Shown: positions 29,318 to 38,545 of the stretch, piece by piece
Layout of the letters: each line of letters opens with the position of its first letter
How positions within the stretch are numbered: the stretch's first letter is position 1
NCBI GenBank assembly: GCA_945883795.1
Contig: CAMCYC010000002.1
Span: 1 to 64,000 of the forward strand
From: Sulfurimonas crateris
GTDB lineage: Bacteria > Campylobacterota > Campylobacteria > Campylobacterales > Sulfurimonadaceae
DNA: 64,000 bases
Reading direction: 5' to 3'
Translations under genes and position numbers: made by a program
The notes under the pieces: generated by a model
Told to the model about the DNA's origin: nothing
Seen by the model: only the letters and a program-made list of their open reading frames with translations
Database searches by the model: none

Positions 29318-30133
29318 ATGAATTTTTATAAAGAATTAGAGTTAATATTAGAAGCTAAAGCTTCAGATGCAAAAATAGAGATGTTTGATAAATTTTATAA
29401 TTTATACAAATTAGGAGTTGTGACATTTGAAAAAGTGCATATAGCTAAAGAGTTTCATTCGCCATCTTATACCGCTATTTGTAAAGTTGTTGCACCTCAA
29501 AATGTTCCAAAACGGAGTAATCTAATCACAAAAGAGGGACAAATAACGCTTTTACATGCAATAGCACATATTGAATATTCAGCGATAGATTTGGCTCTTG
29601 ATGGTGCATATAGATTTTTTGGATTACCAAAGCAATATTATGATGATTGGCTCAAAGTGGCAGACGATGAGATAAAACATTTTTTAAGTTTAGAACAACT
29701 TTTACATGAGCTTGGTGCAAATTATGGAGATGTTGAGGTTCATAATGCTCTATTTGAAGCTTCACAAAGAACACAAACATTGCTTGAACGGATGGCTGTA
29801 GTTCCACGCTATCTTGAAGCTAATGGATTAGATGCAACTCCTTTGATTTTGAGTAAATTGCAAAAGTTGCCAAAAAATGAGATGATAGAAAAAATCATAA
29901 GTGCCTTAAATATTATACTAAAAGAGGAGATAGACCATGTCAAAAAAGGGGATTTGTGGTTTCAATATGCTTGTAAACAAAATAGTGTTACAAGTGAAAT
30001 TTATTTTGAAATAATCCAAAAATATTATCCACAAGGTTTCTTACGAGCAAAGAGTTTAAACACAAAAGCAAGAAAAGAAGCAGGTTTTAGTTGTCATGAG
30101 CTTAATTTTATGGCAAAAGAAAATATTTGTTAA
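29318..30133 (+). CDS. DUF455 ferritin-like protein
   Basis: The 271-residue protein has the DUF455 pattern: AHIEYSAIDLALDGAYRF, ADDEIKHFLSL and KEEIDHVKKGDLWF. Its Glu/His residues are spaced as in di-iron ferritin-like four-helix bundles (some relatives are MiaE-like). A di-iron oxygenase or repair role is inferred from the fold; no substrate is known. It is probably a single-gene unit, since nadE downstream has its own -10 box. Confidence 0.85.
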   Translation: MNFYKELELILEAKASDAKIEMFDKFYNLYKLGVVTFEKVHIAKEFHSPSYTAICKVVAPQNVPKRSNLITKEGQITLLHAIAHIEYSAIDLALDGAYRFFGLPKQYYDDWLKVADDEIKHFLSLEQLLHELGANYGDVEVHNALFEASQRTQTLLERMAVVPRYLEANGLDATPLILSKLQKLPKNEMIEKIISALNIILKEEIDHVKKGDLWFQYACKQNSVTSEIYFEIIQKYYPQGFLRAKSLNTKARKEAGFSCHELNFMAKENIC

Positions 30134-30145
30134 TCCTTAATTTGC

Positions 30146-30151
30146 TATAAT
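30146..30151 (+). promoter_or_regulatory. Extended -10 promoter for the nadE operon
   Basis: TGCTATAAT, an extended -10 (TGn before TATAAT), followed by a T-rich stretch, 38 bases before the nadE ATG at 30189. No -35 is needed for this promoter type. Confidence 0.6.
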
Positions 30152-30188
30152 ATTTTTTTTTAATATTTCTTAAAGGTTTTAAAATAAA

Positions 30189-30995
30189 ATGGGTAAATAT
30201 GAGCAAATAGCAGATTATCTAGAACGGTTTTTAGATAATGAAGTGCATAAAACAGGGATAAAAAAAGTGGTCGTTGGTTTAAGCGGCGGGCTTGATTCGG
30301 CTGTTGTAGCGGTTTTGGCTCATAAAATTTTTCAAAATAACCTTTTATGCGTAAAAATGCCTTCCCATTACTCTTCACAATCTTCTTTGCATGATGCAGA
30401 TATGCTTTGTGCTGATTTTGGGATGCAAAGTATAACAGCATCAATCGAGCCTATGCTCAAAGAGTATGAAGCTCTTAATCCTGACATGAATAATCTCAGA
30501 CGAGGCAATCTTTCTGCTCGTTTGAGAATGGCAACACTTTTTGACATTTCAGCTCGTGAGAATGCTTTAGTATTAGGAACGAGTAATAAAAGTGAACTCA
30601 TGTTAGGATATGGAACGCTTTATGGTGACCTTGCAAGTGCAGTGAATCCTATAGGGGATTTGTATAAAAGTGAAATTTATGAGCTTGCACGCTTTTTAAA
30701 TGTAACACCAACTATTATAAACAAAGCTCCATCAGCTGATTTGTGGGATGGACAGAGTGATGAGGAAGATTTGGGGTATAGTTATGCTAAGTTAGACGAA
30801 GCGTTAAAACTTTATGTAGAAGAGAGACTTTCTGTAGAAGAGATAGTGCAAAGAGGCATTGATAAAACTATGCTTGACATGATAGTACATAAAATTTTTC
30901 GTAATCAATTTAAGCGAAAAATGCCAATCATTGCAAAACTCACTTCCAGAACAATCAATCATGATTTTAATTATCCAAGAGATATAACATTATAA
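30189..30995 (+). CDS. nadE: NH3-dependent NAD+ synthetase
   Basis: The enzyme amidates deamido-NAD to NAD with ATP in the last step of NAD synthesis. The 268-residue protein has only the synthetase domain and no N-terminal glutaminase, so it probably uses ammonia. It shows the PP-loop GLSGGLDSAVVA, ALVLGTSNKSELMLGYGTLYGD and APSADLWDGQSDEEDLG. It is the first gene of a unit with the aminotransferase, lpxK and argB (gaps 10, 11 and -1). Confidence 0.95.
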   Translation: MGKYEQIADYLERFLDNEVHKTGIKKVVVGLSGGLDSAVVAVLAHKIFQNNLLCVKMPSHYSSQSSLHDADMLCADFGMQSITASIEPMLKEYEALNPDMNNLRRGNLSARLRMATLFDISARENALVLGTSNKSELMLGYGTLYGDLASAVNPIGDLYKSEIYELARFLNVTPTIINKAPSADLWDGQSDEEDLGYSYAKLDEALKLYVEERLSVEEIVQRGIDKTMLDMIVHKIFRNQFKRKMPIIAKLTSRTINHDFNYPRDITL

Positions 30996-31005
30996 GGATG
31001 TAAAA

Positions 31006-32127
31006 ATGAAAATTCCATTTTATAAATATGTAAGTACGAGAGAAGCACATTCAAATGTGAGTGATGTTTTAGATGGTGAAGATATTAATCAAGTTGAAGA
31101 ACTTGAAAATGAGTTTGTTAAATATATTGGTGCTAAGTATGCACTTGCAACTTCTCATGGGACTTCGGCACTGCATTTAGCCATGTTGGCACTTGATTTA
31201 AAAAGAGGGGATAAAGTTGTATGTTCAGTAAACACACACCCAAGTATCCCTGAAGTTGTGCGTCATTTTGATGCTGAACCTATTTTTATTGATATAGATA
31301 TAAACACATACAATATTAATTTAGATAACTTAGAAACATATTTAGAAGACAATCAGTCTAAAAAATTAAAAGCAGTTATTATTACCCATGTAGGTGGTCA
31401 ATCTGTAGATTTAGAACGAATATATTCAATTGCTAAAATTTATGATGTCAAAATTGTAGAAGATGCATGTGAAGCTTTGGGTGCAACTTATAAGGGGCAA
31501 AAAATTGGTTCACTTGGTGCTGATATAACTTGTTTTGATTTTTCGCCTCATCTTAAAAAAAATATATGTAATGGCGGTATGCTTGTTACAAACAATGATG
31601 AAATTATTGCCCGTGCAAGACTTTTGGCAACTCATGCTATTGTTAAAGAGGATAATGCTTTAGATTATATTTATAATGTAATAGATATAGGAAATGATTA
31701 CTCGTTGAGCCAACTCAATGCTGCTTATATTCGAGCGCAGATACAAGACCAAGATAAAAATATTAGACGACAACAAGAGATAGCAAAGATGTACAGTGAC
31801 GCTCTAAGCCAAACACCTCATATTAAAATCCCTGACATGAATAATAAAGAACACCCATTTTCTTTATATATTGTAAAAATAGATAAAAATCGTGATTCTT
31901 TTGCCATAGAGCTAAAAAATGAATCTATTCAGACAGGGCTTCATTATATCCCTTTGCATCTACTAAATTATTATAAATCAAAATACAATCTTCGTCTAAA
32001 TGATTTTCCAATTGCACTCAAGAGTTTCCAGCAAATTTTATCTCTTCCTATTTATCCAAGTATGGAAGATAAAGAGGTAAAATTTGTGATAGAGAAAATT
32101 AAAAAAATTGCAAAAACAAGAGTTTAA
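31006..32127 (+). CDS. DegT/DnrJ/EryC1/StrS-family aminotransferase
   Basis: The 373-residue protein is a fold-type I PLP enzyme with the DegT/StrS hallmarks: ATSHGTSALHLAM, VEDACEALGA (Asp153), and the segment SPHLKKN with the PLP lysine, probably Lys185. The family mostly transaminates nucleotide-linked keto-sugars for surface glycans. No sugar dehydratase or glycosyltransferase neighbours are present, but lpxK for lipid A follows after 11 bases. The substrate is therefore open. The normal GEGG after the Lys is replaced by ICNGG. Confidence 0.85.
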   Translation: MKIPFYKYVSTREAHSNVSDVLDGEDINQVEELENEFVKYIGAKYALATSHGTSALHLAMLALDLKRGDKVVCSVNTHPSIPEVVRHFDAEPIFIDIDINTYNINLDNLETYLEDNQSKKLKAVIITHVGGQSVDLERIYSIAKIYDVKIVEDACEALGATYKGQKIGSLGADITCFDFSPHLKKNICNGGMLVTNNDEIIARARLLATHAIVKEDNALDYIYNVIDIGNDYSLSQLNAAYIRAQIQDQDKNIRRQQEIAKMYSDALSQTPHIKIPDMNNKEHPFSLYIVKIDKNRDSFAIELKNESIQTGLHYIPLHLLNYYKSKYNLRLNDFPIALKSFQQILSLPIYPSMEDKEVKFVIEKIKKIAKTRV

Positions 32128-32138
32128 AAGTTTAAATC

Positions 32139-33044
32139 TTGAAGAAAAAATTAGTATTTTGGGTTGAAGAGTATTTCTACAACCCAAATTTATTCCAAAA
32201 ACTACTCTCTTTTTTGTTTTTACCTTTGAGTTGGTTCTATTGCTTTATTATGTATTTGCGTTTTAAAAGTAAAAAAGCGATTGATTTTGGGATTGATATT
32301 ATTAGTGTTGGTAATTTAAGTGTTGGTGGTAGCGGAAAAACACCTCTTGTGAGTGCTTTGGCTTTGCGATATGAGAATGTAGCTATTATTCTTCGTGGTT
32401 ATGGTAGAAAAAGCAAAGGTCTTTATGTTGTCAAAGATTTTAAAGAGATTTTATGTGATGTAAACCTAAGTGGTGATGAAGCCATGATATATGCACATAA
32501 AGTTCCAAATGCTTTAGTAATAGTAAGCGAAGATAGAAATAAAGCTATTTTAAAAGCAAAAGAGATGGGTGCGAAGATTATCTTTTTGGATGATGCATAT
32601 TCAAAGCATGGGATAAAAAAATTAGATTTACTTATTGAAGTAAAAAGCAAAAATATGAGTTGTTTACCCGCAGGAGCATTTCGAGAGAGGCTTTGGGGTA
32701 CAAAAGAAGCACTATTACTTCGAGAAGGGATAGATTTTAAAAGAGTTGTTGATGTTAAAAATAAAAGTGATAAAATGTCGTTAGTAACTGCAATAGCAAG
32801 ACCATCTCGCTTGGAGCGGTTTTTGCCACTTGTTGTGAGTAAAAACTACTTTGAAGACCACCATTTTTTTACTCAAGAAGAGTTGCAAAATATTTTAAAA
32901 AAAGATAGTTCAGATTCTCTTTTAGTGACATATAAAGATTTTGTAAAAGTTGAATCTTTTGGACTGCCTTTATCACTTTTGGATTTAGAACTTCAGGTGC
33001 AAGAGCATGTTTTTGAAAGAATAAATAATTATAGGATGAAGTGA
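32139..33044 (+). CDS. lpxK: Tetraacyldisaccharide 4'-kinase
   Basis: LpxK phosphorylates the lipid A disaccharide precursor at the inner membrane. The 301-residue protein has an N-terminal hydrophobic anchor (LLSFLFLPLSWFYCFIMYL), a P-loop GNLSVGGSGKTPLV and PAGAFRE. The start is a TTG at 32139: an in-frame stop lies two codons upstream and the next ATG would remove the conserved N-terminus. The TTG lacks a good ribosome site. The stop overlaps the argB ATG. Confidence 0.92.
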   Translation: MKKKLVFWVEEYFYNPNLFQKLLSFLFLPLSWFYCFIMYLRFKSKKAIDFGIDIISVGNLSVGGSGKTPLVSALALRYENVAIILRGYGRKSKGLYVVKDFKEILCDVNLSGDEAMIYAHKVPNALVIVSEDRNKAILKAKEMGAKIIFLDDAYSKHGIKKLDLLIEVKSKNMSCLPAGAFRERLWGTKEALLLREGIDFKRVVDVKNKSDKMSLVTAIARPSRLERFLPLVVSKNYFEDHHFFTQEELQNILKKDSSDSLLVTYKDFVKVESFGLPLSLLDLELQVQEHVFERINNYRMK

Positions 33045-33895
33045 TGCAAAAGAAAATCAAAACTGTAAAAACTTTACTTGAAGCTTTACCATTTATTAAA
33101 GAGTTTAATAATGAAATAGTAGTGGTTAAATATGGTGGATTAGCTCAAAGTTCACCACAATTAAAAGAAAAATTTGCTGAAGATATTTTACTCATGTATC
33201 TTGTTGGAATGAAACCAATTATTGTCCATGGTAGTGGTGAGAAAATAACAGATATGCTTGAATCTCTCAAAATAGAGATGAAGTTTGTTGAGGGTCAAAA
33301 AGTGATTTCAAAAGAGATTATGAGAATTAGTGAGATGGTTTTAAGTGGTGAGATAAATAAAGAGATAGTTTCACTTTTAAACTCTCATGGTGCAAAAGGA
33401 ATTGGGATGAGCGGTAAAGATGCTCATTTTATAATCGCAAAAGCAAAAGATTTCTCTAAATGGGGCTTGAGTGGAAATATTACACAAGTAAAATCTGATG
33501 TACTGTTAAACTTAATTGAAAATAATTTTATTCCTGTTATTGCACCTTTGAGCGCAAGTGAAGAGATGGGTCATCCTGGATTTTATATTGATGAGGATGT
33601 GTGTGCTGCTTGGATTGCTAAAGAAGTTGGAGCAAAAAAAATAGTTTTCTTGAGTGATTCAAGAGGAGTGTGTAATAAAAATAATGAACTTTTATGCACA
33701 CTTACTCAAGGTGAAGTTGAGCGTTTAAAAACAAGTGAAGCAGTTCACGGTGGAATGTTGGCTAAAGTGAATGCTTGCATGGAAGCACTTGATGGTGGGG
33801 TTGAAAAAGCACATATTATTGATGGGCGGATTGAACATTCAATACTTTTGGAGCTGTTTACTCAAGATGGTATTGGTACTCAAATAGTTAAATAA
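33044..33895 (+). CDS. argB: Acetylglutamate kinase
   Basis: ArgB phosphorylates N-acetylglutamate in the second step of arginine synthesis. Family motifs are VVKYGGLA, PIIVHGSGEKI (usually GGG), GLSGNI and FLSDSRGV. Start ATG 33044 overlaps the lpxK stop and has AGGA seven bases upstream; a GTG three bases earlier is less likely. Length is 283 residues. In the GGG loop usually seen as HGGG this protein has HGSG, a small deviation. Confidence 0.93.
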   Translation: MQKKIKTVKTLLEALPFIKEFNNEIVVVKYGGLAQSSPQLKEKFAEDILLMYLVGMKPIIVHGSGEKITDMLESLKIEMKFVEGQKVISKEIMRISEMVLSGEINKEIVSLLNSHGAKGIGMSGKDAHFIIAKAKDFSKWGLSGNITQVKSDVLLNLIENNFIPVIAPLSASEEMGHPGFYIDEDVCAAWIAKEVGAKKIVFLSDSRGVCNKNNELLCTLTQGEVERLKTSEAVHGGMLAKVNACMEALDGGVEKAHIIDGRIEHSILLELFTQDGIGTQIVK

Positions 33896-33902
33896 TTTAT
33901 AG

Positions 33903-33908
33903 TATAAT
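33903..33908 (+). promoter_or_regulatory. Probable -10 box before the 93-aa gene
   Basis: GTATAATCAAAAA, 26 bases before the ATG at 33934. The same GTATAATCAAAAA string occurs before accD at 61651. Confidence 0.5.
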
Positions 33909-33933
33909 CAAAAAAATTAATAGAGGAAATAAA

Positions 33934-34215
33934 ATGTACGGAATGTTTGAAGACGAAGATGATGTTTTTATGGGTTCTCCAAAAAGTAAGTTTATGGATG
34001 TTGTGTTTAATGCAAATAATGATGTAGTACGATATGAGTTAGAAAAGTTTATAGATAAATATGCTGCTATGGAACTTATGTTAGAAAAACATGGAAGTGA
34101 AGATATAGATACTGAAGTGAAAAATTTTGGTTATATGAATCAACAAGATGTTGATATGAAGGCTAAAAGTTTGTATATTGAGCTTATGGGAACAATTCTT
34201 TCTCAAAGTGAATAA
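33934..34215 (+). CDS. Conserved small hypothetical protein
   Basis: A 93-residue acidic protein (starts MYGMFEDEDDVFMGS), probably helical and cytosolic, with no motif I recognise. It has a good ribosome site (AGAGGAAATAAA before ATG) and its own -10 box, so it is a real gene. It heads a likely operon running into the prenyl synthase-hemA-proS-hemC series. Confidence 0.7.
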   Translation: MYGMFEDEDDVFMGSPKSKFMDVVFNANNDVVRYELEKFIDKYAAMELMLEKHGSEDIDTEVKNFGYMNQQDVDMKAKSLYIELMGTILSQSE

Positions 34216-34230
34216 TTGCAATTGAGAGTT

Positions 34231-34641
34231 ATGGTACAAATTTTTACCCTTTTAGTCTTTTTTTTGAGTATAGTTGATGCGAGTGAACTTACAAAAGTCA
34301 AAAATATATCCTTAAAAAAGGATGAGCAAAAGGAAATTTTTGTAAAATACGACTCATTTAGAAAATTGTTTAAGTTTAGATGGACATTGTATAAAAATAA
34401 TGGACTGATTATATTTAGGTCTTATGATACAATTGTTGCACAAAATGTACTCTATCTTAGACATGTCAATCAAAGTTTTAGGGTTGAGCTTAAAGCTAGA
34501 GGTGTTGATGATTATGATATACCTTATTTTTTGATGAAATTTAAAGAGTTTCATCAAGACACAAAAATAGCTGATTTTGAGCTATATATGTCTGATAAAA
34601 AATCGCAAATAGTTTTAGAAGATGTGAATAAAAGTTTATAA
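34231..34641 (+). CDS. Small exported hypothetical protein
   Basis: About 136 residues. The N-terminus (VQIFTLLVFFLSIVDAS) is a hydrophobic signal peptide, followed by a basic, beta-rich mature part with no known domain. The start is uncertain: ATG 34231 has GAGAG close upstream, while an in-frame TTG at 34216 directly follows the preceding stop and would give a positively charged n-region (MQLR). Probably periplasmic; function unknown. It lies 9 bases before the polyprenyl synthase gene. Confidence 0.65.
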   Translation: MVQIFTLLVFFLSIVDASELTKVKNISLKKDEQKEIFVKYDSFRKLFKFRWTLYKNNGLIIFRSYDTIVAQNVLYLRHVNQSFRVELKARGVDDYDIPYFLMKFKEFHQDTKIADFELYMSDKKSQIVLEDVNKSL

Positions 34642-34650
34642 GAGGAATAG

Positions 34651-35538
34651 ATGGAGAGAGTTGAGCACGAAATAGCACGAATGATACAAGAGATTGATTA
34701 TGATGAGGTAAATCATCTTTTGGAGATGCTTAATAGTGGTAAAAGGCTTCGAGCAAAATTGATTTTAAAAATAGCTTCTTCTGATGAGAGAGCGCCTCTT
34801 CTTGCTGCTATTGTAGAACTTATTCATAGTGCAAGCCTTTTGCATGATGATGTAATTGATGAGTCTAACACAAGAAGAGGTGTGGCTTCAGTGAATGCAA
34901 CTGATGGGAGTAAAATAGCTGTTATGCTTGGTGATATTCTTTATTCAAAAGCTTTTAGTGAGCTTGTAAGTTTTGATAGAGATATTGCAAAAGTGATAGC
35001 GTCTTCTGTTACAGCACTCTCAAAAGGTGAGATGCAGGATGTGAAATTAGCTGAGGAATTTAATAGTGATGAAGATAAATATCTTGACATGCTCTATTTT
35101 AAAACAGCAACTCTTATAGAAGCATCTGCAATTGCAGCCGCACTTTTAGTGGGCAAAGATATTCAAAAATATGGTCTTTATGGCAGGAATCTTGGTCTTT
35201 CTTTTCAAATAATTGATGATATTTTAGATATTACTTCAGATGATTCAACTCTTGGAAAACCATCCATGAACGATTTTGTAGAGGGTAAATGTACACTTCC
35301 TTATATTTATCTTTATCAAGATTTAAATGATAGTGATAAAAAAAGATTAGTATCTTTACATGCTAAATCTATAACCAAAGAAGATTCTCTTTGGATAAAA
35401 GAGAAAATGGAAGAAAATGAAAGTGTTGAACGAGCTTTTAAACTTGCACATGAACTTTCGCATGAAGCCATGGAAGCAGTACAAGATGATGATGCACTTG
35501 TGTCAATTTTAGAAACTATGATAAAAAGAAGTTATTGA
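34651..35538 (+). CDS. ispB: Polyprenyl diphosphate synthase
   Basis: A trans-type prenyltransferase that extends isoprenoid chains, probably for the menaquinone side chain. The 295-residue protein has the first aspartate-rich motif LLHDDVIDESNTRRG and the second FQIIDDILDITSD, with GKPSMNDFVEGKCTLPYIY after it. Chain length cannot be read safely from the sequence. AGAGGA precedes the ATG. It sits two bases before hemA. Confidence 0.88.
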   Translation: MERVEHEIARMIQEIDYDEVNHLLEMLNSGKRLRAKLILKIASSDERAPLLAAIVELIHSASLLHDDVIDESNTRRGVASVNATDGSKIAVMLGDILYSKAFSELVSFDRDIAKVIASSVTALSKGEMQDVKLAEEFNSDEDKYLDMLYFKTATLIEASAIAAALLVGKDIQKYGLYGRNLGLSFQIIDDILDITSDDSTLGKPSMNDFVEGKCTLPYIYLYQDLNDSDKKRLVSLHAKSITKEDSLWIKEKMEENESVERAFKLAHELSHEAMEAVQDDDALVSILETMIKRSY

Positions 35539-35539
35539 T

Positions 35540-36814
35540 ATGCATTATTTAAATATAAGTTTTACACATAAAAACTCTACTCTTGAGATTAGAGAAAAAC
35601 TCTCTTATCCTGACGAACAACATCTCGGTGTATGTCTTTTAAGCTTAAATACAAGCCCTTCTATCCATGAGAGTATTTTAATCTCCACATGTAATAGAAT
35701 GGAAGTGTTTTGTAGCTGTACAGATATTGCGATGGCAACAGAACATATATTTATAAAACTTGCAGAGCGTTCTGGTATTGCAAAAGAGGAACTTGAAGGT
35801 CGTGCAGATATTTTTGATGATAGTAGTGCAATTCATCATCTTTTTAGTGTTGCCTCTTCACTTGACTCTATGGTGATTGGTGAAACTCAAATTGCAGGTC
35901 AACTCAAAGAAGCTTTTCGATTTTCGTATGAAAATGGGTATTCAAGTAAAAAACTAGCTCGTGCCATGCGAAGTGCCTTTCAATGTGCAGCAAAGGTAAG
36001 AAATTCTACAGATATATCTTCAAAACCTGTATCTATTGCGAGTGTTGCAGTTTCGCAGTTAAAAGCATTATTAAATGATTTAACTGGGAAAAAAGCTTTA
36101 ATTATAGGTGTTGGAGAGATGTCAGAGATTAGTGCAAAGCATCTCATTTCAAATGGTGCAATTGTCTATATCATGAACAGAACAAAAGAAAAAGCAGTTA
36201 AATTAGCAGAACAATGTGGTGCAATTGTGCTTGATTATTCTGAACTTGCAAACGCTGTTAATGAGTTTGAAATTTTATTTACTGCTACATCCGCATCTGA
36301 GCCTATTATCACAGATGCGATTATTCAGACATGTGATTTTGATAGATATTGGTTTGACATGGCACTTCCTCGAGATATCAGTTATCATAAAGGTGACCGA
36401 ATAAGCCTCTATCAAATAGATGATTTAAAAACTATTGTTAGTAAAAATATGGGTTTAAGAGAAGAGAGTGCTAGGATTGCACATGGTGTAATTGGGAGAG
36501 CGGTTGTTGAGTTTTTTGAATGGTTGAGTACTTTAGATGTTGAGCCTGTCATAAAAGAGATATATCAAAAAGCGTATGCAACAGCAGAAATCGAGAGTGC
36601 AAGAGCGATAAGTCATGGATATATTCCAAAAGAGTATGAGGCAGAGGCAAGAAAAATGTGCGAGCAAACATTAAAAAGATTTTTACATGATATGACTGCT
36701 AAAATGAGAAGCGTATCACAAGAATCAAAATCTGACATGATGACGGGTGCTATGCAATTTTTGATTGAAGATAAAAATGAATTATTAAATAAATTTTCTA
36801 AAGGACACAAGTGA
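35540..36814 (+). CDS. hemA: Glutamyl-tRNA reductase
   Basis: The NADPH-dependent enzyme makes glutamate-1-semialdehyde, the first step of the C5 tetrapyrrole path. The 424-residue protein has the catalytic Cys51 in [29 protein letters not shown], and a Rossmann motif [15 protein letters not shown]-terminal dimerisation helix ends the protein. It overlaps proS by four bases (GTGA), so translation is coupled. The neighbour order with proS, fxsA, hemC and ubiD is one I associate with Campylobacter. Confidence 0.96.
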   Translation: MHYLNISFTHKNSTLEIREKLSYPDEQHLGVCLLSLNTSPSIHESILISTCNRMEVFCSCTDIAMATEHIFIKLAERSGIAKEELEGRADIFDDSSAIHHLFSVASSLDSMVIGETQIAGQLKEAFRFSYENGYSSKKLARAMRSAFQCAAKVRNSTDISSKPVSIASVAVSQLKALLNDLTGKKALIIGVGEMSEISAKHLISNGAIVYIMNRTKEKAVKLAEQCGAIVLDYSELANAVNEFEILFTATSASEPIITDAIIQTCDFDRYWFDMALPRDISYHKGDRISLYQIDDLKTIVSKNMGLREESARIAHGVIGRAVVEFFEWLSTLDVEPVIKEIYQKAYATAEIESARAISHGYIPKEYEAEARKMCEQTLKRFLHDMTAKMRSVSQESKSDMMTGAMQFLIEDKNELLNKFSKGHK

Positions 36815-38115
36815 GAAGATCAAGAGCATTTATACCAACAACAAAAGAGGCACCATCAGACGCAACTTTACCTAGCCATCAGTTTTTAATACGAGGTGGA
36901 TTTATAAATAGTCAAGGTGCAGGACTTTATAATTTTATGCCTCTTGGAAAAATTGTATTAGATAAAATTAGAGCCATCGTAAAAGAGGAACTTGATAAGG
37001 CGGGTTGTAGTGAAGTGCAATTAAGCTTTGTGACACCTATTGGTTTATGGGAAAGAAGTGGTCGTGCTGATGCCATGGGAAAAGAGATGCTTCGCATTGC
37101 AGATAGACATCAAAATGAGTTTGTTTTAAGCCCGACAAATGAAGAAGCTATGGTTGAATTGGTCAAAAACAGAGTGACAAGTTATAAAGATTTACCTTTA
37201 AATTTGTATCAAATAAATACAAAATTCCGTGACGAAGCAAGACCTAGATATGGACTTTTGCGTGGACGAGAATTTCTTATGAAAGATGGTTATTCTTTTC
37301 ATTCATCAACAGAAGACATGATTAGAGAATTTAATCTCATGGAAGTAACATACAAAAAAATCTTTACAAGACTTGGATTGAATTTTAGAGTAGTTGCTGC
37401 TGATAGTGGTGCAATTGGTGGCGAGGGAAGCAAAGAGTTCCATGTTTTAGCAGATAGTGGTGAAGATACGCTTGTTGTATGCCAATCTTGTGATTATGGT
37501 GCAAATATTGAAACTATTGATGAGTTAAGCAATAAAATAGAGGAATTCAAAGAAACGAGCTATGAAGAGTTACAAAATATAGCAATCAATTCAAAATGTG
37601 CTTGTGGTGGAGAATTGAGCTTTAAAAAAGGGATTGAAGTTGGTCATATTTTTCAACTTGGCGATAAATATTCCAAAGCACTTGAAGCGAATTTTAATGA
37701 TGAAAATGGCAAGCCAAAACCTTTTGAAATGGCAACATTTGGTATAGGTGTGAGCAGGCTTGTTGCTTCTGTGATAGAACAAAATCATGATGAAAATGGG
37801 TGTATTTGGACAAAAGCAACTGCACCTTACATGGTAAATATTATGATTTCAAATATTAAAGAAACTCCGCAAGTTGCATTGGCTGAAGAGTTATATTTGA
37901 AGCTTCAAGAAGCGGGAGTTAGTGTGATGCTTGATGATAGAAAAGAGAGATTTGGTTTTAAAATGAAAGATGCTGAATTGATTGGATTTCCATACACTGT
38001 CATTATTGGAAAAGAGTTAGAAAATGGGCAAGTTCAAATCTTTGATAGAAAAAGCAAAGAAAATACAAGTGTAAATAAAGATGAGATTTATAGCAAAATT
38101 ATGGAATTGATATAA
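36811..38115 (+). CDS. proS: Prolyl-tRNA synthetase, compact form without the INS editing domain
   Basis: A class II aminoacyl-tRNA synthetase that charges tRNA-Pro. It has 434 residues, from a GTG start with AAAGGA upstream. Motif 2 is [21 protein letters not shown] (139-159) and motif 3 is [11 protein letters not shown] (310-320); an anticodon-binding domain follows. Between Asp-Tyr-Gly-Ala-Asn (228-232) and [10 protein letters not shown] (272-281), where most bacterial ProS carry about 180 residues of editing domain, only about 40 residues are present. Four cysteines flank that place (C224, C227, C263, C265), suggesting a possible metal knuckle. The enzyme should charge proline, but cis-editing of Ala-tRNA-Pro is predicted to be absent. 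Confidence 0.94.
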   Translation: MRRSRAFIPTTKEAPSDATLPSHQFLIRGGFINSQGAGLYNFMPLGKIVLDKIRAIVKEELDKAGCSEVQLSFVTPIGLWERSGRADAMGKEMLRIADRHQNEFVLSPTNEEAMVELVKNRVTSYKDLPLNLYQINTKFRDEARPRYGLLRGREFLMKDGYSFHSSTEDMIREFNLMEVTYKKIFTRLGLNFRVVAADSGAIGGEGSKEFHVLADSGEDTLVVCQSCDYGANIETIDELSNKIEEFKETSYEELQNIAINSKCACGGELSFKKGIEVGHIFQLGDKYSKALEANFNDENGKPKPFEMATFGIGVSRLVASVIEQNHDENGCIWTKATAPYMVNIMISNIKETPQVALAEELYLKLQEAGVSVMLDDRKERFGFKMKDAELIGFPYTVIIGKELENGQVQIFDRKSKENTSVNKDEIYSKIMELI

Positions 38116-38116
38116 A

Positions 38117-38545
38117 ATGGTATATTTTCTACTCTACCTGTTTTTGGAGGTCTTGATTTCTGTTAATATTTCCTCTTCTATTGGTGGGTTAAATACATTT
38201 TTTGAGATTATAATCACTGCTTTTATAGGGATATCAATCTTAGTTAATTTTAGAAAAACTTTAGTAGAAAATATGATGGCAGTTTCTTATGATTGTCTTG
38301 ACTTAAATCAGTTCCAAAGGCTTAATTTATTTACATTATTGGGTGCTATATTGTTGATTTTACCTGGTTTTTTGACTGACATTTTAGGAGTTTTAATGCA
38401 ATTTAGTGTTTTTACAACTATGCTTGTCAATCGTTACTATATAAAATCTGGAAATTGTAAAACAGAATTTAAACAAAATAAAATGCAAAAGGATTCAGAT
38501 GTTATCGATGTCGAAATTGTTACTAAGCACACTTCTCTTAGGTAA
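38117..38545 (+). CDS. fxsA: FxsA family membrane protein
   Basis: The 142-residue protein has about three transmembrane segments (near 2-22, 26-45 and 70-100) and the FxsA signature GAILLILPGFLTDILGVL. The E. coli namesake modulates phage exclusion; the general function is unknown. It begins one base after proS. Its C-terminal 47 bases overlap the start of the downstream dsb-like gene. Confidence 0.85.
   Translation: MVYFLLYLFLEVLISVNISSSIGGLNTFFEIIITAFIGISILVNFRKTLVENMMAVSYDCLDLNQFQRLNLFTLLGAILLILPGFLTDILGVLMQFSVFTTMLVNRYYIKSGNCKTEFKQNKMQKDSDVIDVEIVTKHTSLR

Noticed and set aside
38499-38545. Overlap of fxsA and the Dsb-like gene as a frameshift or fusion
   Set aside because: Each frame has its own start, ribosome site and full-length product, so it is an ordinary overlap.
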